Origin: Chondrus crispus
Lineage: Eukaryota; Rhodophyta; Florideophyceae; Gigartinales; Gigartinaceae
NCBI RefSeq assembly: GCF_000350225.1
Contig: NW_005179158.1
Span: 678,158-742,157 of the forward strand
DNA length: 64,000 nt
Direction: 5' to 3'
This document shows, in pieces, positions 1 to 11,929 of this stretch (within the stretch, counting starts at the first letter, position 1; every line of letters begins with the position of its first letter). Under the pieces are notes generated by a model. It was not told the DNA's origin. It saw nothing but the letters and a program-made list of their open reading frames with translations, and did no database searches. The translations under genes and the position numbers were made by a program.

Positions 1-434
1 CAAATATCGAGTGTCAGCTCAAGACATTGAGAACGGAATTGTGATTCTAACTATTTTCGCATATGTGGGGCGGTACAAGTCTTCTGCTACCGCAGCTTTT
101 TACCCTTTGCCCTCCGCCTTCGCCTGTCAGAATGCAATGGAGGTGTGGGTGTTGAAAGTACGGACTTCCTTCTGGCATGCTGAACTTCGACCAGCGGCGC
201 GGTGTCTGCCAGAGACGGAAGACCTCGTGCTGCAAGCCAGAAGCGCCTTGTTTGCACTGCTGTATTGGAGCATGGCGAAGAATGCGATTTGGTCTGGCAA
301 AAGAATTGGATGTGAGACGGAGCGTTGGGGATATTGCACTGACAGCTCTGGAAAGTGCTGGCCTCTGTACGAGACGAAAGATAATGTATCTAAGCGCCTT
401 ACGAAACGAAAGTGGCCGTTTACGACTTGCGGGT
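1..434 (+). other. Left flank, unassigned, part of an interrupted coding stretch
   Basis: This is the DNA to the left of Element 1. Several overlapping frames are open here and none matches a family I know. The frame open from about 391 to the right edge of this stretch continues, across the Element 1 target site, into the Cys-rich reading frame at 15045-15259. The flank may be a host gene or an older repeat. I cannot decide which from the sequence alone. Confidence 0.35.
430..434. repeat. Target site duplication of Element 1, left copy (CGGGT)
   Basis: CGGGT directly precedes the 5' LTR. The same five bases follow the 3' LTR at 15045-15049. A 5-bp duplication is standard for LTR retrotransposon integration and fixes both ends of Element 1. 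Confidence 0.95.
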
Positions 435-1481
435 TGTAGTGCAATACGCACCTGAAAAAGGGGGTGAAAAGAAAGGAAAATATTTGGATATGAAAAGTAG
501 TCCGGGTTGAGGAACACACGTGTGAATAATTGCACAGTTTTAATTTCTAATTATTTTATTTTATTTAGTTAATTAGTTAGCATTAATTTTGCTGACATCA
601 GATTAGATTTAGGATCTAGCGCCGGGAGCTACTGTAGTGGCTCCGGCGGGGCGATATATACCTTGGCCCTCTGACCACCAAGTCAGTAAAGGTAACCCGA
701 GTTGCCAGAGTTGAATGTCGCCTTTGTCGAAGTCCGTCTCTACCAAGACGCTCCCTTTTACCTAAGCCTACGGCATCCTTTGCGCTCGGGGGTTCCTTTC
801 TCTTTTTCCTTTATTTCCCTATTCATCTCTACTTCTATTTCTATCTTTCCCTTAATTGTGTTGGTTCCATTGGAGTCGGTTGCAACCGATCCAGTGTAGG
901 TGTTTTAGCCATCGGGCAACACGTCGTGTAGCGCTGCTACTGTTTCAAGTTCCGTCGGAAGGCTGTTACGACGACGCCTCCGTCGAAGGTCTTACTGTAT
1001 AAGACAGAGTTGGTACCACCTACCGCGATTGCGATCGCGCTGGTGAGGGTGTTTCTAGCCATCGGGCAACACGTCGGTAGTAGCGCTGCTGCACAATTAC
1101 GATCCCGTCGGGTAGTGCTGAGCAAGCCCCCGTCGAAGACCTTGAATTATACCCAAGGAGCTGAAGACGCTCGTCGAGCATTGGCCTTACAACCCAGCGA
1201 ACCGCGGTTACATCCTCGTAGACAAGCCCAACCCGCACTCGCCGAGCGCTCAAGTCTTCACAAGTCTCTACCACCATTTTCCTCCCGGGCCGGGCATCTT
1301 TCCTTATCCCCCCCCGTCGGATTTGAGCTACCGTGGGCTGCAAGCCCACACAAGGGGAAAGGGAGTCTCGAACGCTCCGTAGCGCGTGCCATCGGCAGTT
1401 GTTGTTGTTGCTGTTGTTGTTTTCTTCTTTTTGTTTGACCGTCGGACTGTGTTCGCGGCCTGCCAGGCACATTGCACTACA
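435..1481 (+). repeat. Element 1 5' LTR
   Basis: The 1,047-bp LTR starts TGTAGTGCAAT and ends ATTGCACTACA, a perfect 11-bp inverted end. It is about 98.7% identical to the 3' copy at 13995-15044. It holds an AT-rich stretch near 541-600, a stable hairpin at 625-644 (stem GGAGCTACT/AGTGGCTCC), a TATATA box, an internal direct repeat around the motif CCATCGGGCAACACGTCG (near 909 and 1059) and a short GTT/GCT-rich microsatellite near 1396-1420. Confidence 0.95.
655..660 (+). promoter_or_regulatory. Candidate TATA box in the Element 1 LTR
   Basis: TATATA lies 11 bases after the conserved hairpin at 625-644. The same block is kept in the 3' LTR (14215-14220) and, on the minus strand, in the Element 4 LTR near 16077-16083. 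Conservation with the hairpin across diverged LTRs suggests the sense promoter. The transcription start is not visible. Confidence 0.5.
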
Positions 1482-1485
1482 AAAG

Positions 1486-1503
1486 TGGTCTCCCGACCTA
1501 GAA
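1486..1503 (+). other. Element 1 primer binding site
   Basis: TGGTCTCCCGACCTAGAA begins four bases after the 5' LTR. Its complement ends in CCA and has tRNA geometry: CCA, a discriminator A, a 7-nt acceptor strand, then T-stem bases starting with C. The same 18 bases sit one base after the Element 2 LTR (21047-21064), so both lineages probably use the same tRNA. The tRNA identity is not determined. A partly similar block (16 of 18 bases from GTACTACGAAAGTGGTCT) recurs at 1533-1550. Confidence 0.75.
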
Positions 1504-1610
1504 TTGTGTCAACGACAAATTTGACCTGGAGTTGTACTACGAAAGTGGTCTGGGTAACGGAGTCCTTTTTTTTGTTTGTACTTTTTTTTGTAGGTTCGCT
1601 TGTACGAGCG

Positions 1611-3895
1611 ATGTCGACAAGCGCCCCCGGGGACGTCGGTCCCGGGGCGGGTAGGAGCGGATCGGCAAGGGCGTCGAGGATCCCGCGAGGTCCTCGCACC
1701 CGAAGCCAGGCCAATACGGCCACGGATCCCGAAGGTCAAGAAATCCAGACGGGGATTGAAGCCGACAAGGATAACCTATCCTACAGGTTCGAGAAGATGG
1801 GCGAGGAAATTCGCCAAGAGATGACGAAAAATCTCGAGGCTGAATTAGCCCTCGTCCGGAAGCAACTGGAGTTGCAAGCATCCGAGTTCCACACTGTTTT
1901 AGGAGAGCTATCGGCTCGAGTGGATCTCGTCGAGAAGAAGCGAGGTGAGGCGACCGACGGTCTGGAGCCGGAGGTCCTAGCTTCGTTGAAAAGTTCACTC
2001 AAGGACGCAAGGCGCGACGCGAATCAAGCTTTGGAGTCCTTAGGTAAATTTAGAAGCAGTATCGACGACAGGTTCGACCGCGCCGCTCATCGTCTCAAGG
2101 ATCTTGAACAGGTCGCCGGGCAAGAGCCGCTCTCCACGGGTCGAGAAGGCGACTGTCGATCGAAGAAGGACAAGGCCGCTGTACAGCGGAGTTCCAAGTC
2201 GAGGACTTCGAAGAAGAATCTGCGACGCCGGAGCAAGAGTCACTGTAGTGACGAGCCAGAGGGCCAGGACTCAACGGCCGAGTCGAATGGCCTCTCCGAA
2301 GATGGTGACGACAGTTCGTCGAACCATGCCAGCGATTCCGAACATCGTTCAGAGGAAGGAAAAGGAATTTCGCAGGGCAAGAAAATTACCTCCAGACGGG
2401 CGGGATCACTTCGTCCGCCTCGCGGAGAGACAAGGACGCGGAGCGCGAAGATGTCGCATCGCGGCGCGGGCCGCGATGGGAAGAGTTGGAGGAGCTGAAT
2501 CCAACCAACTACCTCTTCAAGAAATTACTTTCGTACCGAACGTACCGCTTGCGGAACCCGCAGACATATTTTTCAAGTTCCCGGCGGACCGCCGTGCGAA
2601 AAATCAGGAGAGATATTCCGCCTAAGGTGAAGAAGGACAACACGTTCACAGGTGAGGACGGGGTCCTTGTGTTGGATTTTTTGGCAAAGTTAGTTCAAGA
2701 GTTCGATACTCAAGAAATGAACGAGGGGCAAGCGATCCGCTTGTTGCCCGAATTTTTAAGCGGCATTGCCTTGAGGCAGTACACTTCGGTGTCTCAGACG
2801 GCCGGGTCCCACCACGGAAAGGTATCTGTTTGGCCGGAGGCCGTACAGTGGTTGTTGGGGAGTTTCGCAACCGACGAGGCGATCCGTCAAGCCGTACTCG
2901 CATTGCGAGAGGTTCAGCAAAGACCGTCTGAAAACGAGATGGAATTTTATATCCATCTGACGGACGCGAGCAATCGATGTGGAAACGTATATTCGATGGA
3001 AGAACAATTAACGATGTTTATTGAAGGACTCGATTCGAGTATCAAGCCGATGGTATCTCAATACCGGCAAGACAATCGGGACGTTTCGTTTTTGAGACTA
3101 GTTAATTACGCGAAGGCGCATGGCTCGGCGGGCCGCGCTAAGGACAAGAAGACCAAGAAGGTCACAATCCAGACGCCGTCGACGATCAGGGCAGGTAAGA
3201 AGCCGAGACCTTCTTATCCCGGTCGCAAAAGTCATGCCGCCGTCCATTTAGCCCAGTCAATTTCCGCGTCAGGGGGGCGCGGTGCGCACGGAAGTAGCGA
3301 AAATCAGTATGAAGGAGCCTTGGTAGCCGAAGGCAATTTTATTGAGCCATCGGAGGGCTACGGACACGAGGACTACGGGGCAAGCAGGTCGTCAACTTTA
3401 CCGACGCCCACATACACGACGGAGTCGTTTTCAGAGCCCAAGGATCCCGTGATGATGTTTCGGGGGCGCGGCCACACGCCGGCGCCGCGCATTCCGATGA
3501 AAGACAAGGGTACAACGTTTCGAAGGCCAGGATGGATGGGAAGGCCGCAGCGTCAAGGAAGGCCGCCGGCCCGTGGAGGTCCTAGGCCGCAATATCCCGT
3601 CAAGACGCACAGACTGGTGTGCTATCATTGCTATAAAAAGGGGCACGCCGCGCCAACGTGCATTCTTTCCCTCCGGGAAATGCACCGTGTTTTGGAAAAT
3701 TATGAGGCGTTGTCTCCGATGGAGAGGTTAGGGATACCATCGACGAGTTATCTGAAGGTCAAGAATTGGTTCGATTCGCAGACGGCGAGCACGCCGAGCG
3801 CTTCAACCCCGAGGTCGAACCAACCCTTCAGAGGGCCCGCCGCGGGTACCGCGCCGTCGGATGTGAGAAGGATCCCGCCACGGCAGGAAAACTAG
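1611..3895 (+). pseudogene. gag: Element 1 gag
   Basis: This is the Ty3/gypsy Gag, the structural protein of the cytoplasmic particle. The start at 1611 (MSTSAPGD) was chosen because the protein turns charged and Gag-like from there. The N-terminal third is rich in Glu/Lys and probably coiled coil, followed by a Ser/Arg/Lys-rich stretch. The middle (near 2700-3120) matches a retrotransposon capsid domain. The end carries a CCHC zinc knuckle (CYHCYKKGHAAPTC, near 3620-3660). The copy is broken. Downstream pol follows after about 110 bases. The family assignment is sure, the exact start less so. Confidence 0.85.
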
Positions 3896-4010
3896 AGAGG
3901 GGAATCTCGCATGAGTCGCGAGAGGCACAGAGTCGACGCAGTGTGCCCGGGGCTCAGCCCCGTTCCCGTCTCTAAAGGAAAAATCAGGCCCCGATGAGGA
4001 GGTCGTTGGA

Positions 4011-7000
4011 TTGGTGGATAAGGCCAAAGGGCCAGCTCAAGTCAAGAAAATTCTGAGCCGAGCCCGAGATCATCCGCTGGAAGAAGTTCGAAGACCCTGG
4101 TACAGGGTTAAGCGACGGGAGTGTCCCGAGAAGATTTTGGTTCTTGCGCGAAAAAACTACAAAGTTTACGCGGACATCGGACCCACAATCGGATTGATGA
4201 GCCGGGTGTTGTCTGTTTTAGACACCGGCGCGGGACCAAACCTTGTGCGAAAATCGGAACTCCCAGCTGAAATGGAATCTCTAGTGTCCTACGGACCGAC
4301 CCAAGACATTGGTGACGCGAACAACAGGCCATTCCAGACTCTCGGCACAATTAGAATGCCTGTGAGGCTTGGAAAATTTGTGGCCGCAGCCGAGTTTATT
4401 GTATGCGAAAAACTAGCAGTCCCGCTAATTCTGGGCGCGGACTACTGTGACCGGTTTGTGGAAGCAATTTATCCAAGGAAGAAAACGGTTGAGTTGGCGG
4501 ATTTCTCGGAGGTTCCGATAGTTAGGCGGTTCTCGACGAGAAAAGGGAAGAAGAATCTCGTCCCGGGCGAGGACGAGAATGAGGGAAAGAGGGAGCGAAT
4601 TTCCCCTGAGGTAAAAGTGGCAAGAGCTACGACTCTCGAGCCAGGGACGCAACGCGTCGTGGAATGCACCTCAAAGAGGGCCGGCTTGGTGGTGGTTCAG
4701 CCGTACTCGTCGTTGTACGAAAGGCACGGGTTGACGTGCCCGAATGGTGTCGTTCAGGTTGAGCCTGACCGGCCATTTCGTGTACTCGTTGCAAATTTTA
4801 GGAAGTACCCTGTCAGGGTGCAAAAAGGCCAAGTGGTGGCAGAATTATTACCGCACCCGAGAGCCACGCTCGAGAGCAAAACCACCATTGGTGAAGTTCT
4901 CGGAATTCAAGAAAGGAAGAAGGAAAATTTTCCTAATTCCACCAAGACGCCTACGGGCGAGACAAGATGCGAACCGTCGGATCAAGACCGCGAGGAACAG
5001 CAAGGAGAACGGGAGGAAAGGCTCTCCGCGACGGCAACTACGAAGCCGGAGCGGCGGATTGAGCCTCCCCCGCCGGACGTGGAGGAACTCGACCTGAGCC
5101 ACGTGCCGGACCGGCTGCGCGAAAGATTCCGTCGAATGTTGAAAAAGTATTCCCGCATGTGGGATGGGACCCTCAGTGAGATCAACACCACGGTCCACCG
5201 GATTGAACTGGCCCCGGATACAACGCCAATTGCACAAGCTCCCTACCGAGCCGGTCCAAAGGCTCGGGAGGTCGAGGACGCAGAATTACAGAAGATGTTA
5301 GAAGCAGGAGTCATCGAACCGGCGCAGTCAGAATGGGCGTCGCCCGTTTTATTAGTGCCGAAGCCGGACGGATCGATGCGCTTTTGCGTAGACTATCGTC
5401 GGTTAAACGCGGTGACGGTAAAGGACACGTACCCTTTCCCGCGCATGGCTGAGTGCCTGGACTCGCTTGGTGACACCAAGGTTTTCTCCGCGTTGGACGC
5501 GATCTCGGAATATTGACAGATGCCTATCCCTGAGCGCGACCGCGACAAGACCGCATTTTCGTGTCACTCAGGACTGTATCGCTTCTCAAGAATGCCCTTC
5601 GGGCTAACTAACGCGCCAGCGACGTTTCAGAGAGCAATGGATATACTGCTCTCTCCGTTCCGTTGGAAGTGCTGTTTGGTGTATTTGGACGACATAATAA
5701 TATTTAGCAAGTCTTGGGAGGAGCACATCGTGCACGTGGATGAAATACTTTCTGTATTGGAGAAGGCAGGTGTGAAGCTCAAGCTTTGCAAGTGTGAATT
5801 TTTCGTCGAAAAGATCAAGTACCTGGGCCATGTCGTTCGGCCAGGCACATTGGAAGTGGACGCTGCGCGAACCGTCGCATTGGAACAAGTGAAGTACTCT
5901 CAAACGCAGACCCAGCTCAGGAGCTTTTTGGGACTTTGTAATGTCTACCGCAGATTCGTTCCGCATTATGCGAAAATCGCGCATCCGCGCAATCAACTGT
6001 TGAAGAAAGGACAACCAGTCCAGTTGGAAGGATTCGACGAACCGTGCGAAAAAGCTTTTCATAAGCTCAAGGACGCTATCTTGGCGCCACCGGTGTTGGC
6101 ACTGCCGAAGAAGAACCTACCATACTCGGTAGACACCGATGCAAGCGACTATCAAATCGGCGCTGCATTATTTCAGACACATCCGGATGCGCAACATAAA
6201 CCCATCCGGTTCTTTTCAAGAACGTTATCTGCAGCCGAGAGAAACTACTCCGCTTCAGAAAAAGAATGTCTAGCGGTAATTTGGGCCGTACAGACTTTAA
6301 GACCATATCTATACGGCGAGCACTTCATTGTGCATACCGACCATGCCTCATTGAGGTGGTTGATGAACGTAACCGACCCCAGCGGGAGATTAATCCGATG
6401 AAGGCTCCGCCTCTCGGAATTTGATTTCGAAATCAAGTACAAGAAGGGCAAGGCGAACAGCCAAGCCGATGCCCTGTCAAGATTACGGACCGCAGGAGAA
6501 ACCGTCGACGAAATCGACGACGAAATTCCATGCTTCATGGCCGAACCGGCCGAGGGAACGGTGGAGGGCGAGGACAGTTTTGACGGGTTAGACGACATCC
6601 TCGCTCTTGAGAGGGGGGCTGCCCCTGAGCGCCTCGATCAATTCCAAGCTGTCACTCCGGAGGAGCTCATTCGCGAGCAAGCCGTGGACCCCTTCTGCAA
6701 CCGCATCAAGGAAGAAATGGACGCCGGAAAGGTGAGAACGTTCAGCATGGAGACCGAGGAACTCGAAGGAACTCTATGCCGTTCGGCGGCGGAGTTTATA
6801 CAAGTGGTGATACCACAATCGTTAAGGGACCGCGTCCTAGGGTTAAGCCATTACGCAAAATTGGCAGGCCACCCGGGAGGCAGGAAACTTTACAAGACAT
6901 TGAGATGATATTTTTATTGGCCTACGATGGCCCTAGACTGCTATGCAGTCGCGAAGAATTGCGCCGCATGTGCGCGGGAAAGGTGAAGTTAAGAAGAAAC

Positions 7001-7903
7001 ACGAAGGAAATGAAGCTGTTCACGCCCAAAGCTCCGCTGGAGTTTGTCGCCATCGACATCCTCGGCGAGCTAATTACAACTAAACGAGGAAATCGGTATA
7101 TTCTCGTGATCAGCGATCGATACTCGAAACTGGTACGAACTGTACCGTTGAAGAAGATATCAGCTGCGCACATCGCACAAGCCTTCGTTCACCATTGGGT
7201 ATTCGTGTACGGACCGCCGGTCAAGCTGCTGTCCGACAATGGAACACAATTCACGGCCCGGTTCTTTCAGAATGTCTGCCGAATTCTTGGCATACGCAAT
7301 GTGTTCACGACTACGTACCACCCGCAAGCCAACGGCCAAGTTGAGAGATTTAACCGCACGCTGACTTCCGCGTTGCGAAAATACGTTGGAGAGCATCCCA
7401 AGGACTGGGACCTATTTAGCGACGCTGTGACGTTCGCATACAACACGCAAGTTCATCGAACTACGAACATTGCGCCCTTCGAGCTGGTGTTAGCTCGGGC
7501 GCCGAGAAGCATTGCGTTACAAGCACAGCCAAGTTTGGAAGGATTTAGCTCGAATCGAGCGTACTACCTGAAACGGCAGTCGTGGTTGGAAAGCCTGATG
7601 AAAGGCGATGGTAAGAGCTTGCGGAAAGAACAAGCGCGCTACAAGCGAAATTTCGACGCAAGGCTCCGCAAGTCGAAGTATGACATCCCTCCAGGATCAT
7701 ACGTATTCCTTCGGAAAGAGCAAGGCACGGCTACCGAGCCGAAACATAAGTTGGCACAAGTGGCTACGGGCCCCTATCAAGTGAAGGAGTCAACTGAGAA
7801 TACGGTCGTCATTGCCATCGGCGACCAGGAAGAGCGCGTGTCCCGAGATCGAGTTGAATTAGCCCCTAGTCCCATGGACTACACGCCGATAGTGGGGCTA
7901 TGA
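4011..7903 (+). pseudogene. pol: Element 1 pol (protease, RT, RNase H, integrase)
   Basis: Domains appear in Ty3/gypsy order. The aspartic protease has a DTGAGPNLVRKSEL core near 4220-4260. The reverse transcriptase runs from about 5170, with PDGSMRFCVDYRRLN and the catalytic YLDDIIIF. RNase H contains DTDASDYQIGAAL near 6135. The integrase zinc-binding region lies near 6830-6980. The integrase core shows D in DILGEL, DNGTQF, and E in NGQVERFNRTL (7050-7350). A GPY/F module (ATGPYQV) is near 7770. The coding region is broken in several places, so the copy is probably not autonomous. The same order, in open form, is seen in Element 3. Confidence 0.92.
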
Positions 7904-7973
7904 CAAGCGTTACAATTCCTCAACCGAGAAGGGGAACGGGAAGAACCCGCCGCGCAAGCGAAGGATAAGATGG

Positions 7974-8324
7974 ATGATGGACCCTTTGATAAATCAAGAA
8001 GCTACGGGCATCCCGCCCGATCTACAAGCGATGAGAGGCTCGGAAGAGCAGGATGAAGATGAGCCGCTGGCTCTTCGGAAGAAGGACGGACAGTTGGACA
8101 CGCAGGAAGAAGGAACCGGGGGTCCGGAGTACGTGATCGACAAAATAGTCGACCACGTTTATCAAGATGGAAAATTAATTCTCAAGGTGGAATGGTATGG
8201 CTACGCGATTGAGGACGCAACGTGGGAGCCGATTTCTCAGCTACCGCGCAGCGCAGTGGTGACCTATTTTCGGAGGAAGAAACTGCCCCTCCCACCGCAA
8301 GTTGCACGCGCGAGACCAGGATGA
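7974..8324 (+). pseudogene. Element 1 integrase chromodomain tail
   Basis: The last part of pol encodes a chromodomain (YVIDKIVDHVYQDGKLILKV followed by EWYGY and ATWEPISQLP). Chromodomains of this class direct integration to marked chromatin by reading histone tails. The aromatic positions Y, W and the terminal WEP motif are visible. It is preceded by an acidic linker. A diverged copy of the same segment lies at 54295-54486 on the minus strand in Element 4. Confidence 0.9.
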
Positions 8325-11300
8325 GCTCCATACGGATGTGATGATGGAAAGCGAAAAGAAGACGCGAGCCGCAACCAGTTTCCTATGCTTTTACCTTCTT
8401 AACTGTTCTGTTTTGTTTTTGTTTTTTTTGGTTTTTGTTTTTTTTTATGTTTGTTTTCCCTTCCGCAGACGCACGTAGATCCCGAAGCGAGCGTGCGTAG
8501 TTTTAGGAAGAACACGACAGGCGCCCAAGGGCGACAAGGGATTGCGAACTGCCGATCGTGATTAAGGCTACAAGCTGTATCTCGAGTCGAGGAAGAAGTC
8601 TGTTCTACAAGGGAACGGGTGTGACGAGAAGATTGGAGAAGAAGGGGATGCGTCAGGTTGACGAGTGTGCTACCTTCGAGATAAGGTAAAAGGTTGGGAG
8701 AGGACGCAGTCGATGGGCGACTGCATGCGGACGAGGCAGATCAAGACGACGTGTAGGATGCGAGAAGTGAGGGAACCGCGACTGAAATAGTGGAGATAGG
8801 ATGAAAACAGTTGCTCGCCTGTAGGGTGATCGAGTCGAGAATCAGCAACCGGAGATCTGCTCTGTGCAGAATTATGAGGCTCCAAGGTATTCGCGTGGTA
8901 GCGAAAGGGGATGCCCCTGTCGAGAAGTTATCAAGTTGGAAAGGATGTTACGGATCGCGCCGTGGTGAGGAGTAAGGACGGTCCACACACACGCACGCCC
9001 AGGCGAGATTACGCATGCGGGATGTTGTCGAGTCGAGACGGACGCTGTGAACCACAGCACGAAGCTAGCGAGGAATGAGCATAGCGGAAGTAAGGCTCAT
9101 CGGCAATGGCGAGAAGGAAAGATGAGGTGGGACGGGCAAGTATGGGTGGCTTAACGCTCATGGAGATAGAGCGGCGAGATGCGCTACATCAGGAAGTGAC
9201 GAAGTCACTGCAGCCTCAGGTGGAGACAATGCGCAAATTACGTATGACCACGCGTCGCATGAGTGCGCACGCAAAGGCACGTCTCGATCAGGGATCCACA
9301 CCCGCTTGTCATAATTTGAAAGGAAAGTGTTTTTGAGGTTTTTTCACGAGTGGACAAAGGACAAGTGGCGCGCGAGCAGAAGTGAGATACAGGGGATGAC
9401 GCGAAATTTTAATTCAGATCAAGAAACCGAAGGAGTTGCCGCAGATTTGTTGTCGCTGGCCACAGCCGACGATACAAACACCGAAGTCTATCCGCACTCA
9501 AGTCCGGTCACCCGGGCAGGACGCTAACTACACCCCACAAACCGACGGACTAGCGCTCGTCAAACGGAGAAGAATTACTGTCAACGACATATCCGGAGTT
9601 ACGAAGATGGCTGCTGACCGAGGTTGCAGCCGTCGCCCGGTCAACACCGATCGACCTCACTCCTTTCCCATATACCCTGCGAGCAAGCGACTCGCCCCCT
9701 GACTCATGACGGACCGTCGTTTGTTTCCTAGGGTGCTTCACTCCCTTCGTTTTCTATTTTGTTCTGCCTCCTTTTATTTATTTGTTAGGTGAAGACATGA
9801 GCATGACCCCGTACAGCGGACGCCGCTCTGCAAGTCCCTAAGGATTAGCAAAGACAAAGGAGGAGGGTAATCGAGAAGAGGCAAAAAAGGGGAATGGCGA
9901 CGTATGAAGCTCTAACGCGATCCACGAATACTCGGGCTCCACGACGGCCTGACGAGGAAATTCTCCTACCGTGTTATGAACGGACGTGCGACATACGGGT
10001 CACCCCGGAGACTGGACCAACACTTTTGAAGGTCAACTCGAGGGGAGACCCTCCCTAATTAGCTTTTGTCGATCCCTCGACGCTGCTATGTTTTTGTATG
10101 TACCACAAGGGATACCACAAACCATCCGGAGCAGCATCCGTCTACAAGTGAAATGTTTGGATGGAACCCCCTCAGCGGGAGTTCCTGGTTCCCCAGTACG
10201 GTGACGTCGCCTTCGACGTTGTTCCCCCCCGCTCGTCATCTGCGTGCGCCAGTAGCGAGGAAGGAGACCGAGTACCTGGTCGAAACGATGATTGTCGAAT
10301 ACTGTCAATACGAAGCTACAGGAGAGCCTGAGAGATGTACGTCGCGATCGCTGTGAAAAAAATGTGAAGGAGCGTCGAAGGAATGCTATGTGGCGTGTAA
10401 GTGATGCGAGAGTAGAAGGAGGTCGCTGGAGACTCGAGACGCGGGTCCATCAACCACGAAAACGACACCCGATCCGATTGGAGCAGCCGCTGGATTGATC
10501 CACGCATGAGGAGATCGAAAGAGGGGATGTTCTCTCAGCCCATACGATGAGAAATCGGAGTGCGGGGAGGATGAAGTTGGTAATGAAGAATTTGAGCTCA
10601 CCTTCGAAGAAGTCGTCTCATACAACCGCATCCATCTACGGAGGAAACTTGTGACCGTATTATTAACAACAGAGTCAAGAGCTTGGCATCCCCCACCTAT
10701 TGTTTTTGTCACAGTGGGACCAGCTACAATGACGAGGGAGAGTCCCTCTCTCCTCCTTTTGACCACGCTCGTGTTATTTTTTCGTTTTCTTTGGAAAATC
10801 CTCTCCTTTGCCCGTTCCATGTATCTTTTTCTTTTTGGATGAACTACGACTCCGCGACACGACGCCAACCCCACATCATACGTCGACGACCAGTTCTGCA
10901 GTGTGACCCACAGTCCGCCGCAAGGACGGAGAATTTGGAAAGGGCTAACGGCTTGTAAGGAGCGCAGAAGGTCAGGAGGGTTGTGAGGAGTGACACCGTC
11001 AACGAGCCCAAGCAGAGAAACCAAAATTTCAGACAGTTCGCTGGTAGCGAAAAACCCCCGACGAGTGACCACCGGTTGTAAGAATCATTTATTACCCCAA
11101 AACGATGACGAAGCTTTTCCCTAAGGGAGTGTTTACCCCTCGCTGCCGGACCTCAACGAGGAAATTTATTGATGCCGTCGAAGCAAAAAGGGGGGGGGAA
11201 GAAAAAGTGGGTCGAGTCGTGATCGCATTCGTGAACCTCGCAAAAATGATCTCGAGTATGAAGACCACCTACAAGTGCAAAAAAAGAGACTGAGGAGAGG

Positions 11301-11929
11301 GCGCCGCCAATTCCCCGACGTGGAGGAGACATGCGACACTGTGGTGTATGCAGGCCCGGGGTGGTCGGTACAGAAGTCGATCGAGGTAGCTCACTGGTTT
11401 GGAAATTCGCAGAAGGACAGACTCCCTGTCAGGGAACTGGTTCGTCCCAGCAATTACGTGTTTACATGGACTACGAATCAACAGAAGTAGCCGGTATCCG
11501 ATGATTTCTTCGAAGAGGTCGCAAAGAGGAGGAAAGTGGAAGAGAGAAGGTGCGAACGCAGTGATGGGGCGCATGAGGAAAGGAGGAGGAAAATTGGCGA
11601 TGAAGGAAAGCGACAGCAGTGACGGGGCGCATGAGTCAAAGAGAAAAAAAGAGAGAGCGGAAATCGGGGCGTGTGGGTCCCGTCAAAACGTTGGATAAAG
11701 AGGAGGAAAAGGAAAATGAGGAGAAGGATGACGTACGTGTTGAAAAAAAAGAGAAGGAAAAATGTAACAAGAGGAGGAAGTGGATAGGAGAAGGAAATGC
11801 AATTTATTTTCGGTGGAACGAAGGGAAGTGCCGACGATGAGTCCACACTCTCAGCGGACAATGATCCGAACATGGATCGGCAGGGCGCTACCATCGGCAA
11901 GGGGTCAATAGGATGACTTACCCGAGAAT
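8325..11929 (+). other. Element 1 spacer, no recognised gene
   Basis: This is 3.6 kb between pol and the antisense gene. It starts with a T-rich tract (about 8393-8460), whose counterpart is visible in Element 4 near 54170-54240. Only short frames are open, and their products do not resemble anything I know. The stretch 11520-11800 is purine-rich. It may be leader, packaging or regulatory RNA. I see no convincing gene. Confidence 0.6.

Noticed and set aside
1010-1438. 142-aa frame in the Element 1 LTR
   Set aside because: It lies wholly in the LTR, ends in a Cys run from a trinucleotide microsatellite and is equally open in the other LTR. No protein features.
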